DNA of 19,333 nucleotides. It comes from Euperipatoides rowelli (lineage: Eukaryota > Onychophora > Udeonychophora > Euonychophora > Peripatopsidae). The notes beneath the pieces are model-generated. The model was not told where the DNA came from. It ran no database searches and saw only the letters and a list, made by a program, of their open reading frames with translations. Made by a program: the position numbers and the translations under genes. Numbering within the stretch: the first letter of the stretch is position 1; every line of letters begins with the position of its first letter. The DNA lies in NCBI GenBank assembly GCA_003024985.2, contig PXIH01S0000082.1. One strand, 5' to 3'. Below are positions 1-9,333 of this stretch, in pieces.

Positions 1-63
1 CTATTGTTATAGTGATAGCAAATTCCCCCTTACGTGTTTAAGCATGTATGTATTTATTACGCA

Positions 64-216
64 TCACTCTGTTTCTATTAGTTTCATATTGTCCCATGTC
101 TCCTCCAGCTTATTTGACATTACTGCTTTTGTGAGAATGTCTGCTATTAGTTCAGTTCCTGGCTTGTGTATTAAGGTTATATTTCCACTTTCAACCTCCT
201 CTAATATGGATACAAA
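64..216 (-). pseudogene. Ty1/copia pol fragment: C-terminal end of RNase H
   Basis: The minus strand reads 50 codons to a TGA stop at 64-66. The centre contains GTELIADILTKAV, which matches the ADILTK signature that closes the RNase H domain of Ty1/copia polyproteins, and it is followed by the usual lysine- and glutamate-rich tail (SNKLEE). In an intact element this domain removes the RNA strand during reverse transcription in cytoplasmic particles. Only the extreme C-terminus survives: a stop at 217-219 and unrelated AT-rich sequence lie immediately upstream, and the catalytic RNase H residues are absent. No LTR or polypurine tract could be identified in the 63 bases downstream. The family call rests on a short but diagnostic motif. 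The truncation is seen directly. Confidence 0.8.
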
Positions 217-341
217 TTAAGTGAAAAATAAATTGGGGGTCTGTGATAGCACTTGTTTCCAATTACCCCTGGTTTACAATTCCCCACCTGACCCATAGTT
301 TATTAATTTTAAAAAATTTTAAATGATAAATAAATTTTAGA

Positions 342-390
342 ATAAGTTGTACATAATACTATAAGTTATACATAATACTATAATTTATAC
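342..390. repeat. 19-bp tandem repeat, about 2.6 copies
   Basis: The unit ataagttRtacataatact occurs at 342-360 and 361-379, with one mismatch between the two copies. A partial third copy follows at 380-390. It lies in AT-rich spacer between the copia fragment and the piggyBac remnant. It looks like a simple local duplication and no function is suggested. Confidence 0.85.
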
Positions 391-690
391 GGCTAATTTC
401 GATTTTTATGCATTGTTTTAATAATGTCAAAAAAGCACATTATTTTTTCCATTGATAAATTGGTAGTTGATTTATTAGTCGCTATATTGTTTTACGGGAA
501 AAATCGACCTCATAATTTTATCAGAAGGTTGAAATATCCCCGTATCTCTCTGCAAATTTGTGGAGGGATATTAGATTTGGTGAATAAACTACGCCAGATC
601 GTGTGCTAAAAGACGTTTTGTATCTTTTAGTATGCGATGTGTAGTTTGTTCAACATATTTAATATTCTTCTGCAATATAGTGTGGGGGGG

Positions 691-1942
691 CTAACAGATT
701 CTGACCTCACTTTTATTCACTGAACCCACGTTACAATTATAATCTAAAATACAAAGTAGTTTAGATTTTTTTTCACCCGATGTTTTATTAGTTTCAACCA
801 TAAAATCCTCATGAATTGAAGATAACATCATTACATCCTGCGTGTCATACCATTTTACAACTAACATTTCTTTTGTACTCAAACTTTCTTTATCACCTGG
901 TTTCATTTTGTTTCTGAAATTTGGTAAACCTTTTCTATTAGCTTGTACAGTTCCACAAGTACATGGATTATTTTCATGCAACATTTTTACTAATGCCGGG
1001 CTGGTACACCAATTGTCAATAAACAGATTATGGCCTTTCCCAATATATTTTTTCAAAAGTGTCAATACAACTGAACCTTACAGCCCCACTTTCTCAAATT
1101 CAATTTCAGTTTGAGCGCCAGTATAGACAATAAAATCAATAAATCCTGTTTTACAGTCACAAAGTATAAGCATTTTCACACCAAACCGATGTTTTGAGGG
1201 TATGTATTGATGAAAACTCAACCTTCCTTTCCAGTTTCCACAATAACAAACTTTCATCAATACACAAGTTATGAAAAGGGTTAAGTGAAGACAGTAGTGA
1301 ATTTATCTTTCAGATGTGTAATTATTTTACATGTAATTTGAATAAGCGACTACCTGTTGGATTTTCATTATCAGAAAAGTGAAACATTCTTAACAACAAC
1401 AAAAAAATCTGTCCTGAGAAAAAAGCTTTCTGAAAAATGGAATTTCAATCATAATATCAGTGCTCCAGTTCTGTCTAATTTGTTTTTTTTTAACATGTGG
1501 CATTAGTAAAAGTCGTTAAAAATATGTACATTTCACTATTAGTTGTAGGAACCCATTTTCCCAACTTCGAGCTAACACGCGCACCTGTTGCAGAGAGCAT
1601 TTGTGTACAGTATGTTTGTTTTGTTCATGATAAATCCTACTAAATCTGCATCAAAAAAAATGTTCAAAAATATCTAGTTCAGTTGATGTATCTGATAGCT
1701 GCAGATTTTGAGCCAGTCCACAAAAAAAAATCAAAATTTAACAATATTGGTTTGTAATTTGAATCAGCGCTCCAGTTGAATTCACTTATGTTTTGCGCTG
1801 GGGCGGCTTTAGCCTTCTTAGCAGATGGTTCACTTTCTTCAAATTCATTCTCACTAGAATTACTATCACTTCCAGAAGAATCTGAATCATATTCATCATC
1901 ACTGCCTCCATCAAACTCTTCTCCTGATGAAGAATTTATCAT
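691..1942 (-). pseudogene. piggyBac-family transposase, decayed
   Basis: An intact piggyBac transposase cuts and pastes DNA at TTAA sites using an RNase H-like DDD site. Visible blocks run from the minus-strand 5' side. First is an acidic, Ser/Glu-rich N-terminus (1942-1780) with a basic stretch (AKKAKAA), then NISEFNWSADSNYKP. A frameshifted block follows with IFEHFFDADL and NKTN near 1620-1675. Next is KGRLSFHQYIPSKHRFGVKM (1260-1150), which matches the family's GR..F.QYiP.KP.k.GiK block. FIDNWCTSPALVKML then carries the second Asp and is followed by CGTVQANRKGLP. KWYDTQDVMMLSSIH matches the KW.D.r.V.mLST block. The end reads DYNCNVGSVNKSE, where the family has DYN..MGGVD..D. The third catalytic Asp is therefore Asn (codon 715-717) and the nearby Asp is Glu (706-708). 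A stop follows at once and the C-terminal cysteine-rich domain is absent. Several frameshifts are present. No TTAA-flanked terminal repeats were found. Confidence 0.88.
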
Positions 1943-2745
1943 AAGTTCATAAATTTTATCGTGTCAAAAATCTCTTGCCTGCCGCACCCATTTTTATAAA
2001 TGTTTGTAAAACTACATGAGTATGGAATGCTCAGCAACACCTAGCTTATATGGTAATTCAAGTAATTACTGTTTCGAATTATAATGGGTCGGCTTGTAGG
2101 GGGGATGACAGAGTGGTCAGGACAATACTCCATTATATAATGAAGGGGAAATCTGAAAGAGAACTAAATGATTAGTAAATAATTAGACACTATAATAGTA
2201 TAGACAAGAAGGTATATGCTTTGTTCTAATGTTTCGCTTCCTAGAGTTCCCTTAACAGTCTATGAGATATAAATAGGTTTGTCTTACCAGGGGCCTGGTT
2301 ATGACGCTGGTCTTGTTATCTTCATATAATCTTCTAGCAGGATCGAATGCAATCTCCCAAGTAGCAGGAATTCCAATCTTCTATAACATATAATTTGGTT
2401 TGCAGAGTAAACACACAAATGTAACTAAAGTTGGCATGATGAATAAATTTGAGTCGAACTAGATTTCCAATGCTATGATTCTATATTATAAGTCTTTAGA
2501 GAAGTTCTTATAATTTATTCTCTAGAAGAAGGGGAAGCTCATTCTACAGCATTCTGCTGCATATCTATATATTATATTTATGGGATTCTGGGAAGTCTTT
2601 AGTTTCAATTATTTAAAGGGTCTTTGTTATGATTGATTTCTCTTATATTTAAATATTTAAAGTGTCTAATCATTTTATTATAAAAATATTTATTAAATAT
2701 TTATTATATTTATTTATAAAGGGAGGGGGTTGGTCCTGCTACAGA
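1943..2745. other. Spacer without a recognisable gene
   Basis: No open frame on either strand resembles a known protein. The sequence is AT-rich, with a low-complexity attta/aaata stretch near 2680-2725. At 2128-2139 lies the 12-mer ctccattatata, which recurs at the 5' end of the Helitron (6942-6953). A weak tRNA-like segment lies near 2285-2350. The 3' end of the Helitron must fall in or near this stretch, but I could not place a convincing hairpin plus CTRR end. Confidence 0.6.
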
Positions 2746-4060
2746 CTAGCAGTCAATAGATGGCAAAACCTCCTTACCAAGTTTCAATATCAACAGTAAA
2801 TTTACGTGCATACCATTTAAAGATATATTTTGAAAACGTATATAAAGTATATGGGAGTACGCTTTGTGTTATGATTTTGAAAACTGTACATTTATGGGAG
2901 TACATCTCAAAAGGTTAATAGTTATTCCCAAACTGGGTTTAACTGGGAAATGCAGGCACTTGAATTCAAAATAGTAATAATCACTTGGAATAAGTGGTAT
3001 GTGAGGTATGAATATGCATTGTCCTACAGCACAGCCAGTTAATATTGTCTGTCTCCTCTCCCACATAAGGTTTTAATTGTTGCACTTGTAACCTGGTTCT
3101 ATTACAAAGAGTTGGAGCATTGAAATTTCACATTAACATTATTAGGGTCCTGATCTTGAGTTTTAGTCTGCGAGAGGCAGGCCTGGTGGATTCAAGGAGT
3201 TTAGAAATGCTACAGGGCAGTTAACAGGTCATCTTCATTCAATACATTGTCTACTATTTCATTGATCTTCTCTCCTGGAATCTGACTTAGCAGGTACGGT
3301 AATCATAGTTGCAGATGCAGTGTCATTCTTGGGTGTCAAGATGGCTCATTCACAAAGTCACTTTGGAGACATCAGTATCTGGTATACAGACTGGAAATAT
3401 GTTGGTGATAAATTCAAGAGTAGCTCCCAATCGGCCCATACTGTTGGTAATGTTAATCTCCCTATTATCTTCAGGTATTTTGCTATCACTTACATCTAAC
3501 AAAGTCATTGCAAACTTGCAACATCTCCTTTTAGGTCAACCCTCATGTTTACGGTGAACATTATTTTTTTAAATTTCTCTCCAATTGGAAAACAATTAAT
3601 GAAAGCCTCGACCTCATCAGCTCTTGTGCCTCACTGATTTACAAGCAGAGCTTGCCAGAAATCATCTGAGAGTATGAGCATAACACATCTTATTAGCTTA
3701 TTATTCATTGTTCCTTAGATCCCGAGAATCCTGTCTAAAGCTTCAAAGCCACCTCTCTGATAACAAAGGAATCACAACACTTTGAACATATCTGTTACAG
3801 GTAGGCATGCCCTTGTATCCAAGATTAAATACTGCATGAGCAGTTCATCCATCTCGTAAAAGTGTCACTGCTATCCTAGAAGAAGCTACTGCCATTGCTA
3901 TTTGTTTTTTATCTAAATTTTGCCAAGATCAAATTTTTTTAAAATGTTTTCCCTGTGTCACCGGGAGCGTCTAAGAAAAAATATTTCATAGATTAGTATC
4001 CACACTTTCAAGGATTCTTAAATAAACGTCCTTTTGGTCACTAACCAGTTTTGGTTCATT
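2746..4060 (-). pseudogene. Helitron Pif1-like helicase domain, decayed
   Basis: A 5'-3' helicase that would unwind the donor strand during rolling-circle transposition. Walker A reads FFLDAPGDTGKT, with APGDTGKT at 3945-3968. The usual second Gly of GGTGKT is Asp. The Walker B acidic pair (WDE) expected just before GGFEALDRILG (about 3765-3720) is not visible; that place reads IPLLSE in one frame. Motif III, usually GDFRQ, appears as SDDFWQALLV. FTVNMRVDLKGDV (about 3560-3520) preserves the conserved NMR motif. C-terminal blocks follow: AILTPKNDTASA, FLNSLNPPGLPL, ILTGCAVGQCIFIPHIPLIP and FECKLHFPVKP-like sequence ending in TINLL (about 3045-2890), which match the Helitron helicase C-terminus. 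The reading ends in ILKLGKEVLPSIDC and TAG at 2746-2748. The domain has several frameshifts and stops. Confidence 0.88.
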
Positions 4061-4399
4061 CTCATTAACAAAATGGAGTAGTTCTATGGCATTGTATGAG
4101 GTTTTCCACAAATATTCAATGTGAATTAAAACCTGTTTATCATGGTTCAGGGAAGGAAATCCAAAGTCTTCAAGACTTTTACATGTTAAAGAATACAGCT
4201 TATCTCAATCAGTAGCAGCCTTTTATTGTACACCTGATTGACATACTGGACAGGGATGTCATTGAAATCTCCTTTGAGATGATGCAGTATGGCTTCTGTC
4301 AATCTGTCTTTCTGATTTTGCTACAACAATTGTGGGTCAGTCATGTGGCAGAAGACTAACTTCACCACAAATAAATCCCTCATCATCAAAGGTAACTTA

Positions 4400-5400
4400 G
4401 AGATGGCTCTGACTTTGAGGGTGTCATTCTATTGTTTATCATCCTCGAGCAAACCAGTGCTTTACATGCTATCTGATTTGTTAGATGGCTAGGTCCATTA
4501 ATTTTTTTAAAGCCATTGAACAATGTTGGCCCATGTATTTTATACACAACATTCTGAGAAAGTAAACATTACCAAGTGCATTGCTTTTCTGTATGTTTGG
4601 TTAGTCAGGCACAAAAGCCCCTTGTTTATGCTGAATGAACTGCTTTCCATGCCAAGTGTAGTAAGAAGGAACCTCATGTTAGAGAAGTGTTCGAGCAAAG
4701 TTGTCTTTTTTACAGAGTTAGAAGAAAGCCATCAGGGTTGTTTTTGGAGATTTCAGAATCTTCTCTGCCAAGTTTTCCTCAATAAACTGATAAGTGGACT
4801 ACTGTGGGTCTTCTGTCATGAATGGGAAAAGAAAGAATTCAACATACAGCTTCCGATATGCTGATGTAGCGGTCATTTTAATACCATTCAGTTTCATCAT
4901 CATTTTTCAGAGCAAAGGTGGGCTGTTCACTCCTTTTGACGATATATTTGCAGACATTTAATTGATTTTACAAAGTTACAAAATTCTACATTTAAGTGTG
5001 CCTTGAAGGTTACTGACAATAATGGACAATAGGGCACAACCCATCTGTTGTCAACAGTAACAATCCCCCACCTTTAGATCTGATTTCTACAGAAAGTCTT
5101 CCATTTTCTGAAGGTGTTGATTTCATTTGGAATAATTTTTCTTTGCAATCACACAAATATATGGCACGTGGAAGTGCTCTCTTTAGCAAATTATTAGAGT
5201 ACATGTAATAAATTGTTGTCCCAAATATTTTACCTTTTGGTAATAAATTCATGAGGCATATAACTTGAACACCCTGAAAGCTATGTCATATTTGTCATGT
5301 GGCTTAGTCCTTGCAACAAATGTGAAGGTTATGAAAAGATCAGGGTGGCCAAATTTCCTAACATAGGTTGTGGATCTTGGTTCTGCTAATGCATATACCT
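4400..5400 (-). pseudogene. Helitron Rep (HUH nuclease) domain, active site lost
   Basis: The Rep domain nicks and rejoins single-stranded DNA. RSTTYVRKFGHPDLFITFTF (about 5380-5320) matches Rep motif 1, with FITFT at 5321-5341. The HUH motif expected as LPHAHI reads LPRAIY at 5157-5174. The first His has become Arg (CGT at 5166-5168) and the second Ile (ATA at 5160-5162). The catalytic tyrosine block, expected as Y..KY..K, is broken by a frameshift: VKSIK is followed in another frame by VCKYIVKRS near 4940-4975, so one Tyr is missing and one remains. Downstream blocks include RYISISEAV, PFMTEDPQ, TLMAFF.LCKKDNFARTLL, YYTWHGKQF and NALGNVYFLRMLCIKYMGQH (near 4530-4600). All are typical of the Rep-to-helicase linker in Helitron proteins. 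This entry is the middle of the same protein as its two neighbours. Confidence 0.85.
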
Positions 5401-6690
5401 CAGAGCTCCAGTGAAGGATGGAAGAATTTCCGTTTTACTTATGTCCTGAACTTTGCCATCACTTTGAACTGCATCCTTTATATGGTTGTAATTTTCTGTT
5501 TGTAGCTTCCTCTGATTGTTATTAATAAAAGAGTTATTCCATTTAAATTTTGGCATACATATCAACCCAATATTAAGTCATCAGAGAACCATTTTTTGNT
5601 TTGTTTGTTTGCTTGATATTAGGATTGAACTGTAGCAATGTTAATACAATATCTATCTTCACCCCTGGGAAACATTAGTGGCTACTGAAGAGCATCATAT
5701 GATCGTTGAACTTCTGATACTTAGTACAAACAGTAATTTATAGCTACAATAACAATATCTCTTTCTTCAAATTCATGACCTACAATTAGAATTGAAACTT
5801 TGTTTACAGTTGGAGTGTTAAAATGGATGGCAGGATGTTCTTTATTTGGTTTTCTATCTGTGTTAATGATGATTTGAGGAATTTTCATCAGGCTGTCTCT
5901 CCATTGCCAATATGAAACTTTTAACATAGTTGTTGTGTAGGTACAGCATATTGTGTAGCTCATCAACGATATCTTGTCTTAAATAAGGATATTTTTTTTT
6001 ATTGTTGGTTGGTTTGTGATTCTATGGAAGCCATGAAATATATTGGCAGGAACTTTGACTAATTACTGGCAGAAGGAAGCAATGATCTGTTAAATTGATA
6101 ACATTAAGCTTGGATTTTAAAAGTTGGCATGAAATTTCCCTCAGATACAATATGGGCTCCAATTTCTGCTCCAAATGAAGTCATTTGAAATGCATTATTG
6201 GATGTTTGTGTGGCTTTGTAGAAACTTTTTTACTATGACTGTTTGTCCCACATAAAAGCTCATTCAATGGTTCAGGTGGTTGTTGTAATGGCTAAAGTTT
6301 TACTTGGCCTTCACAGCAGCACATTTCAAGAGATTCTTCCTTCCACCTGAGAGTGAGGCAGTGAATACATTCGACTGACATGGAACCAATAGCAACGTAT
6401 AGGTGTCGGCTTCATATGCAAAATATGGGTTATAATGGAATGCAGAATTTTCTTTATTTTTCCATGGTATTAGAACTATTCCTTTACTTGAAACAGCCTT
6501 CTTGTCTAGTGTCACTTACCGTCAATCTGTTTAGTTTAGTACTTTCTCTCTTTGAGAACCTTATGTTTTTTTCTTCTTCTGCCTCATTGTCCATGGACCT
6601 CGAACTCCTTTTCCACATACATTTCAATCTTAAATGTCTTTCATTTACAATTTCCTCTCCTCTGACCTTTACAATTCTGTAGCAGTGCTA
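5400..6690 (-). pseudogene. Helitron protein, N-terminal part (cysteine-rich and Helitron-like N domain)
   Basis: The beginning, near 6690-6500, reads as a charged stretch (NERHLRLKCMWKRSSRSMDN and following), as in animal Helitrons. Next comes a zinc-binding-like block near 6360-6290: CIHCLTLRWKEESLEMCCCE, followed by PPEPLNELLCG. This matches the family pattern of C..C followed by a CC pair and then PPEPL..LL. FQMTSFGAEIGAHI (about 6200-6150) and FMPTFKIQ (about 6140-6120) are further family signatures. The block TPTVNKVSILIVGHEFEERD (about 5815-5755) matches the PT.nEVAvlivG.e...RDI motif of Helitron N domains. FPRGEDRY (about 5675-5650) matches the family's FP.GE.GY. Many frame changes separate these blocks. 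The family assignment is firm. The exact start codon is not recoverable. Confidence 0.85.
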
Positions 6691-6941
6691 AATGACCTTG
6701 TGGTTGTTGTGGGCTTTGAGGGTGATTGTATAGGGTTAAAGTATTTTTTTTTTTTAAACTTAATTGCTACATAGTCATGTGTGCAATGGGATTTGCTTAC
6801 CAATAACAGACAAATTATACTGTAATTCATATTTGTCAATTCATTGCAAAAAGAGAGAAAAAAAAAGAACACATACCAAATTTATCTGAGATAAACAATA
6901 AACAATTCAAATTTATTGTTCTATCCCTGAGGAGAGAGGGT

Positions 6942-6955
6942 CTCCATTATATAGA
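6942..6955 (-). other. Helitron 5' terminus (A/TC boundary)
   Basis: On the minus strand the sequence is ...TGATA then TCTATATAATGGAGACCC. Helitrons insert between A and T and begin with TC followed by a TATA-rich start. The coding domains begin about 270 bases inside this boundary in the expected orientation. The DNA to the right (6956 onward) belongs to the 3' side of the LINE. Confidence 0.65.
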
Positions 6956-7000
6956 TATCAATTTCCTATATTTTAATGCCTTCATCATATAAAAATAAAT

Positions 7001-8600
7001 TTAATTAATCTTAAATATATCAAATATATGTAACCTAGGACTTTTTAGATCTATCTTTTGTATATTAATTCCATTAAACAGATTCTTTCTATAACTTTCA
7101 TAATGTGTACATACCATAAGTATATGAAACAAGGATTCCCACTCCCCCAGGTTACATGAAGACAGAACAAGTGTCAAAAAAAGATAATCCGGATAAAAAC
7201 AAATAGAACATCTTCCACTAGTCCTAATCTGAATCATAAGGTTAATATATTTGGATTCGATATTCCTATATAAATAATCAACTGGTAACACACTCTGATA
7301 TTTCGGAACTACAAAGTTCATATCTCTACAAATATATAAATCACACTTTCTATTTTGGTCCTATTCTGTTTTTATCAGATTTTTAACATATACTGTACAT
7401 ACATTATATAATTGTTACATCTGTTGAGTTAGATAAAAAATAAGCATAACCCAGTCTAGAAACTAAAGAATTAAGTTTATGTACTCAATTGAAAGTATGA
7501 CCTAATGTAGAAGGTCTTAAGTAATCAAAACATATCTTAAGATATCTCTCCTCACTCAAGCCAGAAATTGTTTTCCAATACATTTAAACATTTTTATGAA
7601 CTTTAATATTAACAGATGGCAAGCTCAATTCTCATCTTATATTCATGTGCCACCAAATCAAATGTTGCCCTTTGGTCCAGTGAGGCAACAAACAGAGGTA
7701 ATTTGAATCTCTGAGCATACCATACTATATCTCTCGTCGTAGTGATGTTGCTTAGCATGCATTGCCCTGCAATGGAGTATGCCTGCTCTTGTGAGATGAA
7801 ACTATCAGCAACTTTGATAAGCCTAAGACTCATTATGCTAGAGAATATTTTGTAGTCTTGGTTCTGAATGCAAATGGGTCTCCATGAACCCAGATTCTCC
7901 GGACTTCCCTTTTTGGAAAACAAATGGTGAATGCCTCTTTAAAGGAGGCAGGCACAGCCCCTTGATCTTAATGTTTTTTTAATTACCTCATAATATGGAT
8001 CCAGGATTTGCTTAATAAAGCATTTAAAAATTCACTTGGAAGTCCATCCAAGCCAGGACATTTTCCATTTTTTAGTTTTGAGATTAGGTCGAAGATTAGT
8101 TGTTTAGATGGCATCTCAGCCAGATCACTCGATTGTTCCTTTGGAGGGTACCATCAATCAACAATCTATTAAAACTAGTGAAGGACTTTTTTTTGGATTA
8201 TCTTTTAACTTCACTCCACAATTTCTCTTGATTCTCTAAAAGACCATGACCTATCCTTATTGCTTTGGTCTGTAATGTCCTTAGACTTTTAAAGATGTAT
8301 TGTTCATGGATTTTTCAATAATCCTCGCCTCATATTTATCATTTAGACAGGTTTTAGCTCCTGTTTGATGCCTTTGTGTTTCAGAGTGATTCAACCTTTC
8401 ACATATATCCTATCCTTCATTTTCTTGGATTCTGAGCTTATCCTGTCAACATAATAGGGAAGAGAAGATTTAAAGTCATCCCATGATTTGAGAGGATCAC
8501 TTCTGTTCTTCCTAAAAAAGTCCACAATGAATTTTTCAATACAATTTACTGTGGCTGGGCCCTGTAATAGTTTTCGGGGAAGTGCCATATTGGGAGTCTG
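7001..8600 (-). pseudogene. LINE ORF2 part 2: reverse transcriptase and C-terminal Cys/His segment
   Basis: This part would copy the element's RNA at the nicked target. From the 5' side it opens with a linker (PRKLLQGPATVNCIEKFIVD, about 8580-8520) and SWDDFKSSLPYYVDRI. FSKKGSPENLGSWRPI then follows (about 7920-7875), the RT entry motif seen as ..FKKG.p..l.nWRPi in LINEs. ISQEQAYSIAGQ and NITTTRDIVWYA come next, then LFVASLDQRATFDLVAHEY (about 7690-7640), which is motif A with its catalytic Asp in SLDQ. The YADD motif C is missing: only about 300 bases separate motif A from the C-terminal part, so a large piece of the RT palm and thumb has been deleted. The end (7321-7001) carries CSICFYPDYL and ESLFHILMVCTHYESYRKNL, a C..C ... 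H...C-type segment found at the C-terminus of several LINE clades. Stops and frameshifts are frequent. Confidence 0.82.
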
Positions 8601-8615
8601 TTTTTTTTTTTTTTT
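8581..8615 (-). repeat. Left target-site copy plus poly-A tail (T15 on + strand)
   Basis: The LINE sequence agtgccatattgggagtctg (8581-8600) is directly followed by 15 T at 8601-8615. On the minus strand this is a poly-A tail marking the 3' end of an inserted retroposed sequence. The partner copy of the target sequence is at 12913-12936. Confidence 0.65.
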
Positions 8616-9333
8616 AATAAAGAGGAATTTTACCTCCTTAATATATTTTAATTATAAAACAATAAACTTTACAATTATGACATTCTTTTAAGTACTTCAC
8701 TCTAAACAAAATTTCTTTCTTTTTTCGAAATAAAGGGATATCCTCTCCCAAAATTCAAATAGGAAAGTAATCACAAAATATACATTAAATTTAAGATTTT
8801 GGTTACATACAATAAAAAACTTTTTCTAACAATAGTGTAGTCAAACTAAAAAAGAATTATATTTTTACTTTTAAGATAACATTTCTCAATAATTCAACTA
8901 TGTTCATTTCCTCTTTTTTCTTCAATAAAAACGAAATTGACAGCATAAAAGAAAACATATCTTCTCTACAAGTTCTGTACACTAATTACATATTAATAAA
9001 ATTATAAATTAACAATATTTAAAAAAAAAATAAACGCAAATTATCTTTAACATTTTAAACAATGATCGACTGTACATCCAAAATTGATTTTAAAAACTTT
9101 TAAATTCTTATTTTTTTTAAATTAAAGTCATAAAGCTATACATCAATCTCATTTATTTAACAATTCAACTTATTAACAAATTTGTAACAGTATTTAAAAT
9201 AAAACTAGCATATTTGTCTCAATTTTTATATTCACTAATACAAAATGTCATTACCGTCATTACCGCTAGTTTAAAATTAGCCAAAATGTTTCATACTAAG
9301 TAATATTATTACTATACTCAGTATTTACTATTC
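8616..9333. other. Very AT-rich stretch without a gene, probably 3' UTR of the inserted element
   Basis: No recognisable coding sequence is present on either strand. The stretch lies between the stop of the gag-like ORF (9334) and the poly-A tail at 8601-8615, which is the position of a 3' untranslated region on the minus strand. A short tandem gtcattacc/gtcattacc occurs near 9246-9263. On the minus strand it reads GGTAATGAC twice. Confidence 0.5.

Larger units (their letters stand above)
2746..6955 (-). mobile_element. Helitron (autonomous type, Rep-helicase), inactive
   Basis: Helitrons move by a rolling-circle mechanism using one large protein with an HUH Rep nuclease and a Pif1-type helicase. 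All the expected blocks are present in order on the minus strand: a basic/acidic N-terminus, a cysteine-rich block, the N-terminal Helitron-like domain, Rep and helicase. The 5' end is well supported. On the minus strand the sequence goes from A directly into TCTATATAATGGAG at 6955, the usual Helitron TC start after a host A. The coding remnant ends at a TAG at 2746-2748. The true 3' terminus probably lies somewhat lower, in the AT-rich DNA below 2745. Repeated frameshifts and lost catalytic residues show that it is dead. No endonuclease domain of the Helentron type is seen. Confidence 0.88.

Noticed and set aside
424-609. + strand open frame of 61 codons, MSKKHIIFSIDKLVVD...
   Set aside because: Short, without similarity to a known family, without codon or domain signs, and in AT-rich spacer. 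It is compatible with chance.
1968-1990. ttgcctgccgcaccc near the piggyBac 5' side as a terminal repeat
   Set aside because: It resembles part of a piggyBac end but points the wrong way for this element, and no TTAA plus CCC boundary is next to it.
2460-2464. a ctag sites between 2144 and 2750 as the Helitron 3' end
   Set aside because: Several CTRR-like sites exist, but none has a convincing GC-rich hairpin just inside it, so the 3' end was left unplaced.
4523-4864. + strand open frame of 113 codons opposite the Helitron
   Set aside because: It is the antisense of clear Helitron blocks (YYTWHGKQF, DNFARTLL) on the minus strand, so it is a shadow.
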